NCBI GenBank assembly: GCA_023375675.1
Contig: JALQBC010000008.1
Location: forward strand, 310,001 to 374,000
Origin: Cytospora piceicola
Taxonomy: Eukaryota; Ascomycota; Sordariomycetes; Diaporthales; Cytosporaceae
Length of the DNA stretch: 64,000 nucleotides
Direction of reading: 5' to 3'
In this document: positions 9,904 to 21,700 of the stretch, piece by piece
Layout: every line of letters starts with the position of its first letter
How positions within the stretch are numbered: the first letter of the stretch is position 1
Program-made: the position numbers and the translations under genes
Notes under the pieces: generated by a model
What the model was told of the DNA's origin: nothing
Seen by the model: the letters and a program-made list of their open reading frames with translations, nothing else
Database searches by the model: none

Positions 9904-11054
9904 TTACTGCAACGGCAGTTTGAAAATCCTGATGGCATTCTTTCTGGCCACTGCATCTTTCTCATCAACAGGCAGATCGACACCTTTCCACCAGTCCTGA
10001 GCTTCTTTGATAGAGTCGTAAGGGTAGTCTGGAAACCAATTAGACCATTGCCTCAAACTTCGTAATTCCATACGGGAATAAGCTCTGGTGCGTACCTATT
10101 GAGAACATGCATCGCTCTACGCCAATCTGGTTGATGCAGAACTTGAGAGCTGGGGTTGAGAAGTTGCCCGAGGTTGTAATGGAGACGTTGTGCTCGAAGT
10201 AGTAACCGTAGTCTTCCTTCGACGGCCTTGTGGCCTTCTTGACTGGTTTGTTGTACCAGTGGTCAGCGCGCCATAGGTTGAAGGGTATTCTAATACATGT
10301 CAGTTGGCCTTTAAGAGAGGCTGTCTCCGAGCTGAACTTGCCCTTCACCCAGATGTCCGGCAACAACTTGCACACCAGGGAACTTATCAAATATCCCACT
10401 GGAGCACAGCGCATAGATGTGGAAGCTCAGGTCCAAATGGAATGAGACCCCAGCCCCGATGAGATGCTTCCTCGGGCCCCATTTTGCATGCGGTCCCTCA
10501 TGATCCTGGGCGATGGGATACCGAGGGTGCATATAGATCGGCACATCGAGTTTCTCGACTTCTTCCCAGAAGACATGGTACTCCGGAGCGTCGTAGTACT
10601 TTTTTCCCGCGCCGTCCTCTCCAAAGGATTGGAAGTCATTTACCAGCGCCCCAAACATACCCAAATCCTTGACTGCTCTCCTCAGTTCCAAAGCAGCTTC
10701 CTCGGGATCATGCATCGATAAGGCAGCCAGACCTCCAAATCTACTGGGATTCTTTTTGACCTCGCCGGAAAGCCAGTCGTTTGAGTTATTAGCAATATTT
10801 GCTGCCTTAACAGGGTCCTTTTCGCCCTGTGCGCCAGGAGAGGTAAGAGAGAGCAGGATGTACTCAACACCTTCAGCATCCATCTCCGCGAGCCTTTGGT
10901 CGTGGATATCCAGAAGTTTCTGTGTCAATGCGTGTTGTTTGAGCTGAGATCTATCCTGGCCTGGCGCAAAGAGAGAAGCTGTCTCGGCCATCCATGTTAT
11001 TCCCTCTGGGTCGAGAACGGCCTCCTCAATGGCGATGGTGCCTTTTGCAGTCAT
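9904..11054 (-). CDS. 2,3-dihydroxybenzoate decarboxylase-like amidohydrolase
   Basis: Exons 10342-11054, 10096-10289 and 9904-10028 give 343 residues, the normal length of the family. The family consists of metal-dependent, non-oxidative decarboxylases of hydroxybenzoates; the best-known fungal member turns 2,3-dihydroxybenzoate into catechol. Expected metal and active-site positions are present: E10 in TIAIEEAVLD, H176 in YMHPR, H234 in VVAGHLGE, and D303 in MFSIDYPYD. Intron 2 (10029-10095) is a normal GT-AG intron. Intron 1 (10290-10341, 52 nt) has a GC donor (GCAAGT) and a TTAG acceptor; only this junction joins GHLGE to GIPFNLWRADHWY in frame. It is divergently transcribed from the aldehyde dehydrogenase. 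Substrate could also be salicylate or a resorcylate; the family cannot be split by eye. Confidence 0.88.
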
Positions 11055-11757
11055 TTTTATTCTTCAATGGGCGGAACCCTTGGTTCATAATCCTGTACCT
11101 CTTGTTCTCAATTATCTTGGCTACATGCGCATATATAGACGAGGGTGATCCACCCTCCGCACTGACGTACTCGAGTATGGATGCTTCTGCCGAACAACAG
11201 TGGCGCCAAGTTGTCCCGAGGTATTCCATCTCTTGATTATGAACCCCTAGGAAAACAACCCCATCAATAAATTTTGAACTAGACAGTTGTTTCCCGGCAT
11301 ACATGCCGTCACCCACCCATATCTCCAGGACTCTGTCATGGAGTGGTCACTGTTGGTCACCTCACCCCCGGACTTGGTAGGTGTGGCATTGAAACTAGAC
11401 CTACTGATGCGGGGTGCGTCGTGTTGGTAGACGAAATAGGGTCACGAGCTCCATTAGAGTAGGTATTCCGGTATCATTCGGTTACTTGATCGGGATTCTT
11501 GAGACCCACTGCCTTTGCCGTCTTGTTTACCGTATTTCAGACATAGGAGGGGGAGTTATATATAGCGAACTCCGGCAACTTGGGCACGGCAATGAGTTAG
11601 CTTGTTTGTAATCTAAACCGAGAAACTTCGAGTATATCGGTGGTCCAGACCAGGTTATATATTGCAAGCCAGATACTACAGCAAGGTGTTGTCTGAACAA
11701 TTCATACCAAGGCTTCGAACGGATATCATCTCCTTGAATCCTAATACCTATCCAACC
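11055..11757. promoter_or_regulatory. Bidirectional promoter region of the decarboxylase and aldehyde dehydrogenase genes
   Basis: The two genes are divergent with 703 bp between their start codons. TATA-like elements face each way: TATATAT on the minus strand near 11131-11137, about 77 bp before the decarboxylase ATG, and TATATATAG at 11556-11564 on the plus strand, with a second weaker TTATATAT near 11655. Shared control is inferred from the layout. No regulator binding site is recognised. Confidence 0.5.
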
Positions 11758-13361
11758 ATGGCGATCAAAAGCCAGAATGACGACACACCGAACGGGGCGA
11801 CGCAGTTCCGTCCTCGAATGCTCATCAATGGCGAGGTAAGTTCGGAGTGCCGAGTTTTATTACAAGTGAGCAATAACTGACAACGCAAGGCAGTTGGTGG
11901 AAGCGTCTGACAAGAAGAAATTCACTGTGTACAACCCTGCCACTACAGAGAAATTAGCAGAGGGTAAGATACTCCTCCAGCCCCAAAGAAGAAACTCCCA
12001 AGCTGATAATTCCTCCAGTACCCGAGGCCTCTGAGGAAGACACCAACGCTGCCGTCGCAGCAGCCAAGGCGGCCTTCCCAGCATGGTCCGAACTGGATCC
12101 AGCTGTCCGCGGCCGCTACCTCAAGAAGCTCGCCGCTCTGATCCGCGACCACGAGGAGGAACTTGCCCTCCTGGAGGCACAAGCAATGGGCAAGCCCGTG
12201 GCGCGCTTCTTCGACGCCGGTGCGGCGGCCACTCATTATGACCACTACGCCGAGGCGTGGCCGCACATCCAGGGGACCAGCAGCCTCAACACCCCGGGCC
12301 ACGTGACCATGACATTCCGCCAGCCGTTCGGCGTCGTGGCCGCCATCATCCCCTGGAACGTGCCGCTGCTCTTCTTTGCGGGCAAATCCGCGCCCGCCCT
12401 CATCGCGGGGAACACCGTCGTGCTCAAGACCAGCGAGAAGGCACCTCTTGCCTCGGCGCGGGTTGCCGAGCTGGTCAACGAGGCAGGGTTCCCACCAGGC
12501 GTGTTCAATGTCCTCTCCGGACATGGAACCCCGTCCGGTGCGATCCTGTCCTCGCACATGGACGTGCGTGCCATCAGCTTCACCGGCTCCGGTAGGACTG
12601 GCAGGTTGATCCAGGAGGCGGCCGCCAAGTCGAACCTGAAGAAGGTCATTCTTGAGCTGGGCGGCAAGTCGCCCGCGCTGATCTTCGACGATGCCAATCT
12701 GGAGAAGGCGGCCTTGGAGACGAGTTCCTCCATACAGCACAACAGTGGACAGGTCTGTATGGCGAACAGCAGAGTGTATGTGCAGAAGACTGTTGCTCCC
12801 AAGTTTATCGAGGCATTTCGGGAACGTTTCGCTGCTATCAAGCCCGGAGACCCCACAAAGAAAGAGACGGATCATGGTCCACAGGCGGATGAGGGCCAGT
12901 ACAAGATCGTTCTGAATTACATTGAAGAGGGGAAGAATGCAGGTGGGAAGCTTTCTCTAGGCGGAAAGGGTACCCTCGACAGCACGAAGGGGTACTACAT
13001 TGAACCGACTGTGTTCCTGGACAGCCCTGAGAACTCGAAATTCATGAAGGAGGAAATCTTCGGGCCGGTGGTCAACATCAATACCTTTGAGACAGAGGAA
13101 GAAGCCATCAAGATTGCCAACGACACCGAGTTTGGACTGTACGCCGCGGTTTACACCAAGGACCTGGATCGAGCTCTGAGGGTTGCGAAGTCGCTGGAGA
13201 GCGGATATGTGGGAGTGAACTGCACGAGTCCAAATACCGCACGCGACATGCCTTTTGGAGGATACAAGACCAGTGGTCAAGGACGAGAAGGGTGGCTGCA
13301 TAGCTTGGACAACTTCCTTGAAGTCAAGACGGTTCAGATCGCTCTCGACGCCAAGATTTGA
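11758..13361 (+). CDS. Aldehyde dehydrogenase (NAD(P)+), possibly salicylaldehyde/aromatic
   Basis: Exons 11758-11835, 11894-11963 and 12019-13361 give 496 residues, a typical ALDH length. Both introns have GTAAG donors and CAG acceptors, and the third exon resumes at VPEASEEDTNAAV. The catalytic cysteine is C296 in NSGQVCMANSR, and the general-base glutamate is E262 in ILELGGKSPA, 34 residues earlier as in the family. The Rossmann-type cofactor motif is in FTGSGRTGRLI, and the C-terminal PFGGYKTSGQGREGW block is present. It oxidises aldehydes to acids. Its position between a dihydroxybenzoate decarboxylase and a salicylate-hydroxylase-like gene suggests an aromatic aldehyde such as salicylaldehyde; this is inference from context. 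The family assignment is certain. Confidence 0.93.
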
Positions 13362-13619
13362 GAAACCAACGTTGACTTAAATATCTAGCTTGAGATGACA
13401 GTTGAACACACAGTTGAACACACGGAATTGACAACAATGCACTTTGTTCCTTCCTGAACTCTACGTATATGACTCACTGGGCTCATTTAGGGGTTTAAAT
13501 TCGAGCCGGTAGCCGGTGATCTCTCAGAGTCAATTGACAGTCATAAATGCTGGGGGGGGGGGTAGGAAATGAGCTGGATTCAATGAGGTAAAACCAGACT
13601 CTAGTAGCCAGAGGAGAAC

Positions 13620-15120
13620 CTAAGTAGTAACGAAGGGCGGCATGGCCTCAGCCTGCTCAACAAACAGGCCCACCTGAACATCCAAAGACGGGCCGGAATG
13701 TCTCCTCAAAACCTCGTCGAACACGGTCTCTGCGTGAGTCTCTGCATCGTGCAGGTGGATCCAGTCTTCTTTGGGAAGGGCGATGCTTGCCGGGTCCTCT
13801 TTCACCTTGGCCCAATCCGTTTTATGCCACTTGTCCCTGGTAGTCTCACCGGTCTTCTGGACAGCTTTGACTCTTTCATATCTGTTGACAGTTTTAGTAC
13901 CAAGTTTTGAACAGAAGGTGGTTGTGCCGCAAACCTAATTTCTTCGTGAGTTTTCAGTGCTGCCTGTATGTTCTCCTTGCCGGCTCTTCGGAGACAAACA
14001 CCGAGCGTGGCCCCGTCTTCCATTGCCTGAGTAGCCCCCTGAACACTAGTTGGCAGGAAAGGGTGGGCCGAATCTCCCAGAAGTAAGATCCTACGCTTCT
14101 TGCTAACCCAAGTCGGCAATGGGTCTCGGTAGACGAGCTTCCAGTCCACGATGGAGGGAGTCTTCTCCACGATTGCTTTGCAGACTGGATCCCAACCATC
14201 TAGCACTTGTAAGACTTCTTCGAGCTTTCCAGGGAAGGACCAAGACCTATGAGATGATTAGTGACCTTTCATTGTCAGAATACTGGCGTGACTCCTACTC
14301 ATCGATATCGTGCTCGTCTTTGTGAGTAAGAACCCAGCAGCAGTCAGAGCCGTTTTTGACGGTGGAGAAGAGAAAATGCACATCTGGGCCGATCCAGCCA
14401 TTGAAGGTGTCGCCGTTCTCGCAGAACTCCTTCGTGCGAGGATCTCTGATCATGTCGGTGTTGGGAAACCTGAAGATACCGTCAACTCTGCGCTGCCTGG
14501 TCGGTCTGGCAAGCATATACATACCATGCTCTCCAGATAGCATAACCACTACTCTTGGGTTTGTCCTCGTACCCTAGAACGAGCTCTCTGGCTTTCGACC
14601 GGACGCCGTCTGCACCAACTACTACATCCGCCACAACCCGCTCACCACTCTTCAGCACGATCCCCGCCTTATCATCGTCCTCAAAGTACTCGCTCACATT
14701 CTGACCGAGGTGAATCGGGATCCTCAACTCCTCCTTCGCATGGTCAAAGACAACCTGATGAAGTTCACCCCGGTGTCCATTGAATAATGGCGCCTCAGGA
14801 TTCATGGGAGGGTAAGTCTGGTGCCATGCCACCTCGCCCGTATCCCATTTATGAATCCGAAATCCATATCCGCTCAGGTTGATGCTGAGCTTCCGCAGCC
14901 GGTCGGCAACCTCCCCAGGGTACTTGCCCCAGCGGTAGAATATCCGTCCCCCGTTGGTCCCGAAGGAAATGATATCGCCAAGGGGCTTCAGCTCCGGGAA
15001 CGACTCGTAGACCTCAACGTCGTGACCTTGACGGTGGCATTCTATGGCTGCGGTGAGCCCGCCAAAGCCGGCCCCAACGACGAGGACCTTGATGCCGGTC
15101 TTGGGCTTTGAAGTGGCCAT
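13620..15120 (-). CDS. FAD-dependent monooxygenase, salicylate hydroxylase-like
   Basis: Four exons (14525-15120, 14299-14469, 13935-14246, 13620-13881) give 446 residues. Introns of 55, 52 and 53 nt have donors GTATGT, GTAGGA and GTTTGC and acceptors ending TTCAG, CATAG and AACAG, and all phases agree. The N-terminus carries the FAD dinucleotide motif VVGAGFGGL (GxGxxG at 16-21), the middle carries VVVGADGVRSKARE (DG motif), and the C-terminal half carries ILLLGDSAHPFLP (GD motif) followed by GATQAMEDGATLG. This is a class A flavoprotein hydroxylase using NAD(P)H and oxygen. Relatives convert salicylate to catechol, or 3-hydroxylate it to 2,3-dihydroxybenzoate. The second product would be the substrate of the decarboxylase next door. 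Substrate remains inferred. It ends 258 bp from the aldehyde dehydrogenase stop and diverges from the transporter gene. Confidence 0.9.
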
Positions 15121-16371
15121 TGTTGGATACGCTGGTGAATATGGTCTTGATGGGGAGATACTGGAAGAGATGGTCAGACCTTTGGTACTTCGTTATTGTT
15201 CTGAGGCCACAAGGTCGACTTGAGGCCGAAAAATGGCGTCGTGTTCGATAAACTTCAAATTATCAGCAGCAAACATGCAGGTGAGAACTGTGACCGAGAT
15301 GGCGCAAGACGCTCTTGGACCCACACACAAGACATCATTGAATGAGCGATGCCCCTTATCGGACTCTGTCTCCGCGCTCTCCGCCGTGGTGAAACGAGCA
15401 ACTTGCTTGATCCAAAATACATATATACTGCGTCATTCCTCCTGGGATCGCTGCAGCGCTATCTTCAAAAGGGTGTGCTTGAAAAGGTTGTTGTCCCCGC
15501 ATCCCTCTACAAGTACGGATGTATGTGCAAGAGACCTGCCTGGTGCCCGGGTCGATCTCGCCAATCCTACAGGTGGCTTACTGGTCATGTTTGTCACTTG
15601 ATACTTGGTGGTGATCTTGGCGGCATGAGACATCACCAGTAAAGACGATCCTGAAAATTGTAACCACAACAAGGAGTCCTTGCCTCTTGTTGCATCAACC
15701 CTGTGATCACGCATATTATCGGCACGTCTCACAACGCGTGACTAGGCTGTCGAAGACTAGATGCGTACGTCGTCTCAATTTCCTGCACTGCAGTCGCCAA
15801 GCCTGGGGAAATCGTTGGAAAGAGTTGTGGAGTAACGATGAACCCTGTTTTTTCTGGAGAGATACCCCTGGACTTCCTCCCGAGCCTAGACGGCATGGGG
15901 TAATGATGGTATTACCCCGGACGCCTCAGCGGAAAGCCAGATGAATCTGGTGGACGGCAGTTATCTCATTTGACAGCGGTCTACCGGAACGGTCCTCAAG
16001 GGACAGGACCCTGGGAGTCATGAGGCTCGTGAAAACTCTGGGGTGCTTCTGCAATGCAACGCCCAGAGACATATGGTTGTTACATATCAACAAGTAAAAT
16101 AATTGCACATGTACTTGCAGCTCTGTAGACTGTCATGTCAATATCATAGTGGTCAGAGTTATACAGCAACGGTCCTGTCACGTAATTTAATCATTGACGC
16201 CGTCCTTTGCAGATACCAATCTACGTCCTGTACCAGATACGCTGGCTCTGCTGGGCTTCACATCGACCATTGGACCTCATCCCTTTCAAGATTCGGGTCT
16301 ATAAAGAGACAAGCAACTTCCTTTTCCCTTCTCATCAGTGCCATTTATAAGGGGACTGACCAAAACTCATC
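15121..16371. promoter_or_regulatory. Divergent upstream region of the salicylate hydroxylase-like and transporter genes
   Basis: About 1.25 kb without a supported coding frame separates two divergent start codons. The only clear element is the TATA box of the transporter (next entry). Some short open frames exist but none has recognisable content. Confidence 0.5.
16300..16306 (+). promoter_or_regulatory. TATA box of the MFS transporter gene
   Basis: TATAAAG lies 66 bp before the ATG at 16372, the normal spacing for a fungal core promoter. Confidence 0.6.
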
Positions 16372-18383
16372 ATGAAGCACAAAATGGAGCCCAAACTTAC
16401 CAATATGAGTGATGAATCACAGGATGTTTCTCGAGACTCACTTGGAAAGAGTTATACCATTAAGGATCACTGGAAGTGTCTTGCAGCATGCACGCTTGTT
16501 TCGATGTGCCCGTTCCAGTATGGTAAGGAACACTTCTCACTCAGTCCCAGACTTACCTGCACAGTTTCTTTACTGATTGGAGTTCCAGGAATGGACTTTG
16601 GCCTCATTGGCGGTCTTCAAGCCATGGTCGGCTTCCTCCAGATATTCGGGTATAGAGCAGCTACGCCTCTCGGCTGGAACATATCGACCGAACGCCAGCA
16701 ACTCATCTCGTCGCTGATGACGCTCGGTGCGTTCATCAGCTCTTCCGCCGCAGGTCCCACAGCATCCTTCATGGGGCGGAAGGCGTGTATTTGGTCGGCC
16801 AGCGTGCTTTGCTGTGTTGCTAATGTGATAATGATGACGAGCACAAATATCGGTGCGCTTTATGTTGGTCGTCTGGTCATCGGCCTGGCCAATGGATTTG
16901 TAAGTTCTCTGGGTTTCGTCTTGGTTGTAATCGTACTGGGCTGACTGGTCCCAATAGTACATGACCTTCTCCCAACTTTATATTCAGGTATGGCCCCCCC
17001 CCCGTCCCGGGCTAATGACCCCTTGAGATGAGCACCCGCCCACTATTCATTCAATAGGAATCTGTTCCGCCGCGCTACCGAGGCCTGATGATGTCCTCTT
17101 TTCAGATCTGGATATCGGTGGGGACTCTGGTAGGAACTGTGGTGGACAACTTCACCGCCAAGATCATGAACCGGAACTCCTACCTCATCCCACTCGGCCT
17201 CATCTACTTCATACCCGTCGTCATGTTCTTTGGCCTTCTCTTCATACCCGAGTCTCCCCGGTGGCTTCTTGAGCAAGGACATGAAGACAAAGCACTTCAA
17301 TCCCTCCTCTGGCATCGACCCTATGGCCAGGTCGAGGCCGAAGAGGAGATCAAAGACATGCAGGAGGCACTCGAGGGCGAGATAAAGGATAAGAACAATG
17401 CCGCGATCAAGGACATGTGGACGAACCCTGTCGATCGAAGGAGGACTATCCTGTCTATCTGTGCCATCACTGTCCAGGGCGCTTCTGGTGCGATGTATAT
17501 GATTGGTATGAGGGTTGTTTTTCTGCTTTCTTTGGGGTGATGGAAGAAATGGTGGCTGACAAGACACAGCGTACGGAACATACTTCTTCGAGATGGCCAA
17601 CATCGGGGATAGCTTTGCAAATTCCTGCATTCTCGTCGCTGTCGGTGTTGTCGCCATCCTCATTAACAGTGCCGTCGTCACCCATATTGGCCGTCGTCGG
17701 GTGTTCCTGGTGGTTGGGCTGTTGATCTGCGGTCTTTCGCAACTCCTCTCCGCCATCATCTACACCGTGCATCCCGGGACAAGGTCTACCGGACGAGCCA
17801 TTGTTGGACTTTCTGTGATATACATAATGACGTATACTGTGAGTCGGGCGTGTCCCATCAGATTGGTACTAAGCATCTGACCCAACTTCCAACTGCAGGG
17901 AATGGTCGCTACCTACGCCTGGATGTCAGGGGGTGAACTTCCTTCGCAGCGTCTCCGATCATACACCTTCGGCCTTGCCACAGCCATTGCATTCTTGGCA
18001 GCCTGGCTTGCGACATTTACTGCTCCATACTTTATCAACCCCGGGTCGTTGAACTGGGGACCGAAATACGGCTACATCTGGACGCCATCTTGTTGGATTG
18101 CCGCGTAAGCCCACTGTCCACTCCCATCTGGCTCAACTGACAGAAATTAGTGCTTGGGTGTTTTTCTTCCTCCCAGAGGTCAAGGATCGCTCTCTCGAGG
18201 AGATTGACGAAATGGTAAGCCACGGGATCCACAATGCTATAATCACCCAGTTTATAGTGATAACTGACTGTGATCCTCTAGTTCGAGGCCCGTATACCAG
18301 CCAGAAAATTCTCAAAGTATGTTTGTGTTGGGAGGGCTGGGCGGAAGGCAAAGAGAGACGCCGAGGTTGTTCATGTTGAGTAG
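16372..18383 (+). CDS. MFS sugar-porter family transporter
   Basis: Eight exons (16372-16522, 16589-16899, 16958-16987, 17058-17505, 17570-17838, 17899-18104, 18151-18214, 18282-18383) give 526 residues with consistent phases; the third exon is only 30 nt (YMTFSQLYIQ). Introns use GTAAG, GTATG or GTGAG donors. Sugar-porter signatures are present: GRKACIWSAS after helix 2, GRLVIGLANGF, PPRYRG, PESPRWLLEQGHEDKAL before the central loop, GRRRVF, and GELPSQRLRSYT with the C-terminal PEVKDRSLEEIDEMF block. Twelve hydrophobic segments are apparent. It resembles alpha-glucoside/hexose permeases of fungi, and some members of this group carry quinate or other non-sugars. It sits head-to-head with the salicylate-hydroxylase-like gene, so uptake of a plant glycoside or aromatic acid is possible but unproven. 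A poly-C tract lies in intron 3. Confidence 0.92.
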
Positions 18384-18756
18384 ATGCCGAACAAGTCATC
18401 TGGTCAGATGGTAAGGTCGCAATTGAGGCCTCTGGTAATACAGTGACTTTGGCATAACTTACTTGACTTTTGGTTGAGTATTGACGGGAAGGGGGGGCCG
18501 GGGGCGGGGGGGGGGCCTTGGAACAACACATGCATGTTCTTTAGTTGCCTCATGTCGTGTGGAGCTCTTCGGGATGTCGAGGGGAGACACATCTTTCAAT
18601 TCAAATATTGGTTCGCTTCTACATTTGGATTGAAACGCCCTCAAAAGTGGGGTTGAAGGTAGGTTCATATGTTGTTGCTCCTTCATAGTTGCAATAACTC
18701 ATTCCATCATACATATGAGTGAGTTGCCTATATAAGAGAGAGAGAGAGAGAGAGAT
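18384..18756. other. Transition zone with G-runs and (GA)n at the edge of the mutated island
   Basis: No gene is seen. The stretch contains dense guanine runs at 18491-18515 (runs of 7, 5 and 10 G) and a (GA)n microsatellite at 18735-18755 that directly abuts the start of the RIP-mutated DNA. Composition is ordinary until about 18756 and then changes abruptly. Confidence 0.75.
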
Positions 18757-21700
18757 GAATTTAACCGCCGAAGGGCCGAAGGCTAGAGGCGGTTAGTATC
18801 TGTATATATCTACACTATACGTAGCGCTACGGCCGGCCTGCCTCCTATAGGGCTTACGGCGTAGCGGTACTTAAAGGATTACCGGAAAGGTAATTATATA
18901 ATCCTAAATAATCTTAGCGTAACCCGGGCTACGGTTCTTTAACTAACCGTAGCGTAGTACTAGATTAAAAGAGAAACCTATACCTATAGTAAAAAAAACT
19001 ACTTATTATTTAAAACTTATAATTAAACTTAAAATACTATACTAACTAAACGAAACCTTTTATTTAAAACCTACCTTACCTTTATACTATTATATTAAAG
19101 GTAAAAAGTACTAACTATTATTATAACTGTAAACGTTTAGTCGGTTTTAGGTATATTTGTAATATAGTTAAACGACTTAGTATCCGAAGAAAGCCGAAGT
19201 TAACTATAAAAGCTTTATAGTAGCTTATTTAAAAAAAGCTATAAGAACTACTAATATCGAGGCGTAAATATTAAAAAAAAGGAATAAAGTAAAATAAAAG
19301 CAGAAATAGAAATAGAAATAAAAATAAAAATAAAAACAGAAAAATAAGGTATCCTTAAGTAAGGAAAGAAGGATATACCGCCGTATTAAAAGACCGAAAG
19401 GTAATATCTTAATATATTTATAAATACCGACGTTTAATAAAGTAGAAAAAAAAACCTAACTGTTTTATTAAACTAAAATACTTTAAAAAGTCTTTACCGA
19501 AATACTTATAAGTAGCCTTTATACTTAAAAGTAATATCTTTAGTTATAAAGTACAAAGGATATAAACGTATCGAAAGATATATTTAAAGGTTTTTAGCCG
19601 GCTATAAAGGTATTTTAATATAGTATTATAATATTAAAAACGTTAATAATATAACTAAAAGTTACTATAGCCGATATAGGTAATAAGTAAATACTATAAA
19701 AAGCGTTATAAAGTTAAAAGTTCGAAAAGGTATATAGCTTTTATAACTAACTTAAAAGGGGTATAGTACTTTAATATAGCTTAACGCTATTAGGTTTAAA
19801 AGGCTTAGTTAGTTTATTTTTTTATAGTTTATCGGATAACAGAAAGTAAAGAAACTAATATTAACTTAAAAGAGATTAGAAAGCAATAGCTTTCGTTAGT
19901 AAGTTTATCGACCTTTTCGTTATTAAAAATATCTATATACTTTAAAGTCTAATAAGTATATATATAATATAAGCTTTACGTTATAGCTAAAACTTAAAAA
20001 AAAATATACTTTTACCGAGATAAAGCCGGTAAAGTATTATAAAAATAGTAAATAACCGAAAAGTTATCGAAGTAAATGTAAATATTATAAAGGCTGTCGT
20101 TTAAGTTTACGATACGGTATATAAACTAAAGCTTTTAAAGAACGTTAGTTATTTTAACGTTAAAAACCTTCGCCTTACCGAAACGGCTTTTAAAAGAGTA
20201 AATTAAAGATTTATATTAATAAATTATAAACTTTTAACTTACCTTTTTAGTTTTCTGTTTCGACTTATCCGAATATACTATTAAGTTTAACGTAAAGACT
20301 TTTATTAGCTACTTTAAATAGCGAATTATAGCTTCCGACTTACTTTTAAAGATAACCGGAGCGTAAGCCGACTTAATATATACTTAAAAGGTAAACGTTA
20401 GCCGGAGGAAAGATAAAAAAAAGGTAAAAAAGTATTCGAAGTTTATAAAAAGCTGTTATCGGCGATACTATAAAGGGGAAGGTAATAAGAGGGGAAGCTT
20501 AGTAATTAAAGGGTATAGTAGGTCGAAGAAGCCGAGGCGAAAAGTAAAGTACTTTCGTATTATAATAAAGAGAATATCGAAAAGAGGAATACCTATTTCG
20601 TAATAAAAAACCGTTTTATATATAGTTTTTTATACCGGAAAAATAACTTTTAATATAAAGAGTAAATATAACTTTATCTTAAAAATTAAACTACTATTAT
20701 TAACAGGTATTAAATTATAAAAGGGGTTTTATTATAGCTTTTTATTATTATAGTATTAAACTTCGGCGTTATAGGTAGTAACCGACTTAACGTAAGCCTG
20801 AATTATAAAATAGACTAAATAAATAAAAAGACTTTATATAATAGTATAAAGGCCGTATAAGTATTAAGAAACTTATTAAGCTTTAACCGTTTAAAGTTCT
20901 ATATATAACTTAAACCGTAGTTTATAGTCGAAATAAATACTTAGCTAGTAAAAAGACTTACTTAAAGATTTAATAACCTTTTTATAATAAACTATAAGTA
21001 AAGAGTTCTCCCGGTATTATAAAAAGTATATAACCTTTATTTTATTAAGGTTAAAGTAAACTATATTTTTATAACTTTAATTAAAAAGTTTATTAATCTT
21101 TATAGTAAACTAAGCAGTCGTTTTATAAAGTATACCTATAATAAAGAAAAGGTAAATATCGTTAATGTAATTAAACTGTTTAATAAGCTTAGAAAGCCGA
21201 TAAATAAGCTTTATATAAAAGAGGAAAAGGATCGGGAAAAAGAGAAAGCTTTAAAAAAGGCTATAAAGTAAATTAAAATAGCCTATAATAGCTAGTTAAA
21301 GCCGGACGTAGGCTTTATAAGAGGTTATAAAAGACTAAACGTAACGTATAAACGTATCGGGCTAGCTTTACTTTTATAAGTAGAAGACTAAGCGGTTATA
21401 AAAGACTAAGTCGAAAACGTTATAAACGTTATATATAGCTATAGTAATAATCTTACTTAAAAAAAAAGTAACCTTAATATTATAGGTTATAGTAATAGTA
21501 AAGTTTACTGTAAAACGTTAAAAAAGTATACTAACCTAATTAAAATAAAGTATTTAATAAATAAAAGTAAAGTAAAAAAGTCGTCGGATAACTAGCCTTT
21601 TTAAACCTTTACTAAAGTAAAAAAGGAGGGTAATAAGGCGCTATACTTATATCGAGGATATATCGCGTTTATTAAGCTTTAGAATTATAGCTACCTTTAC

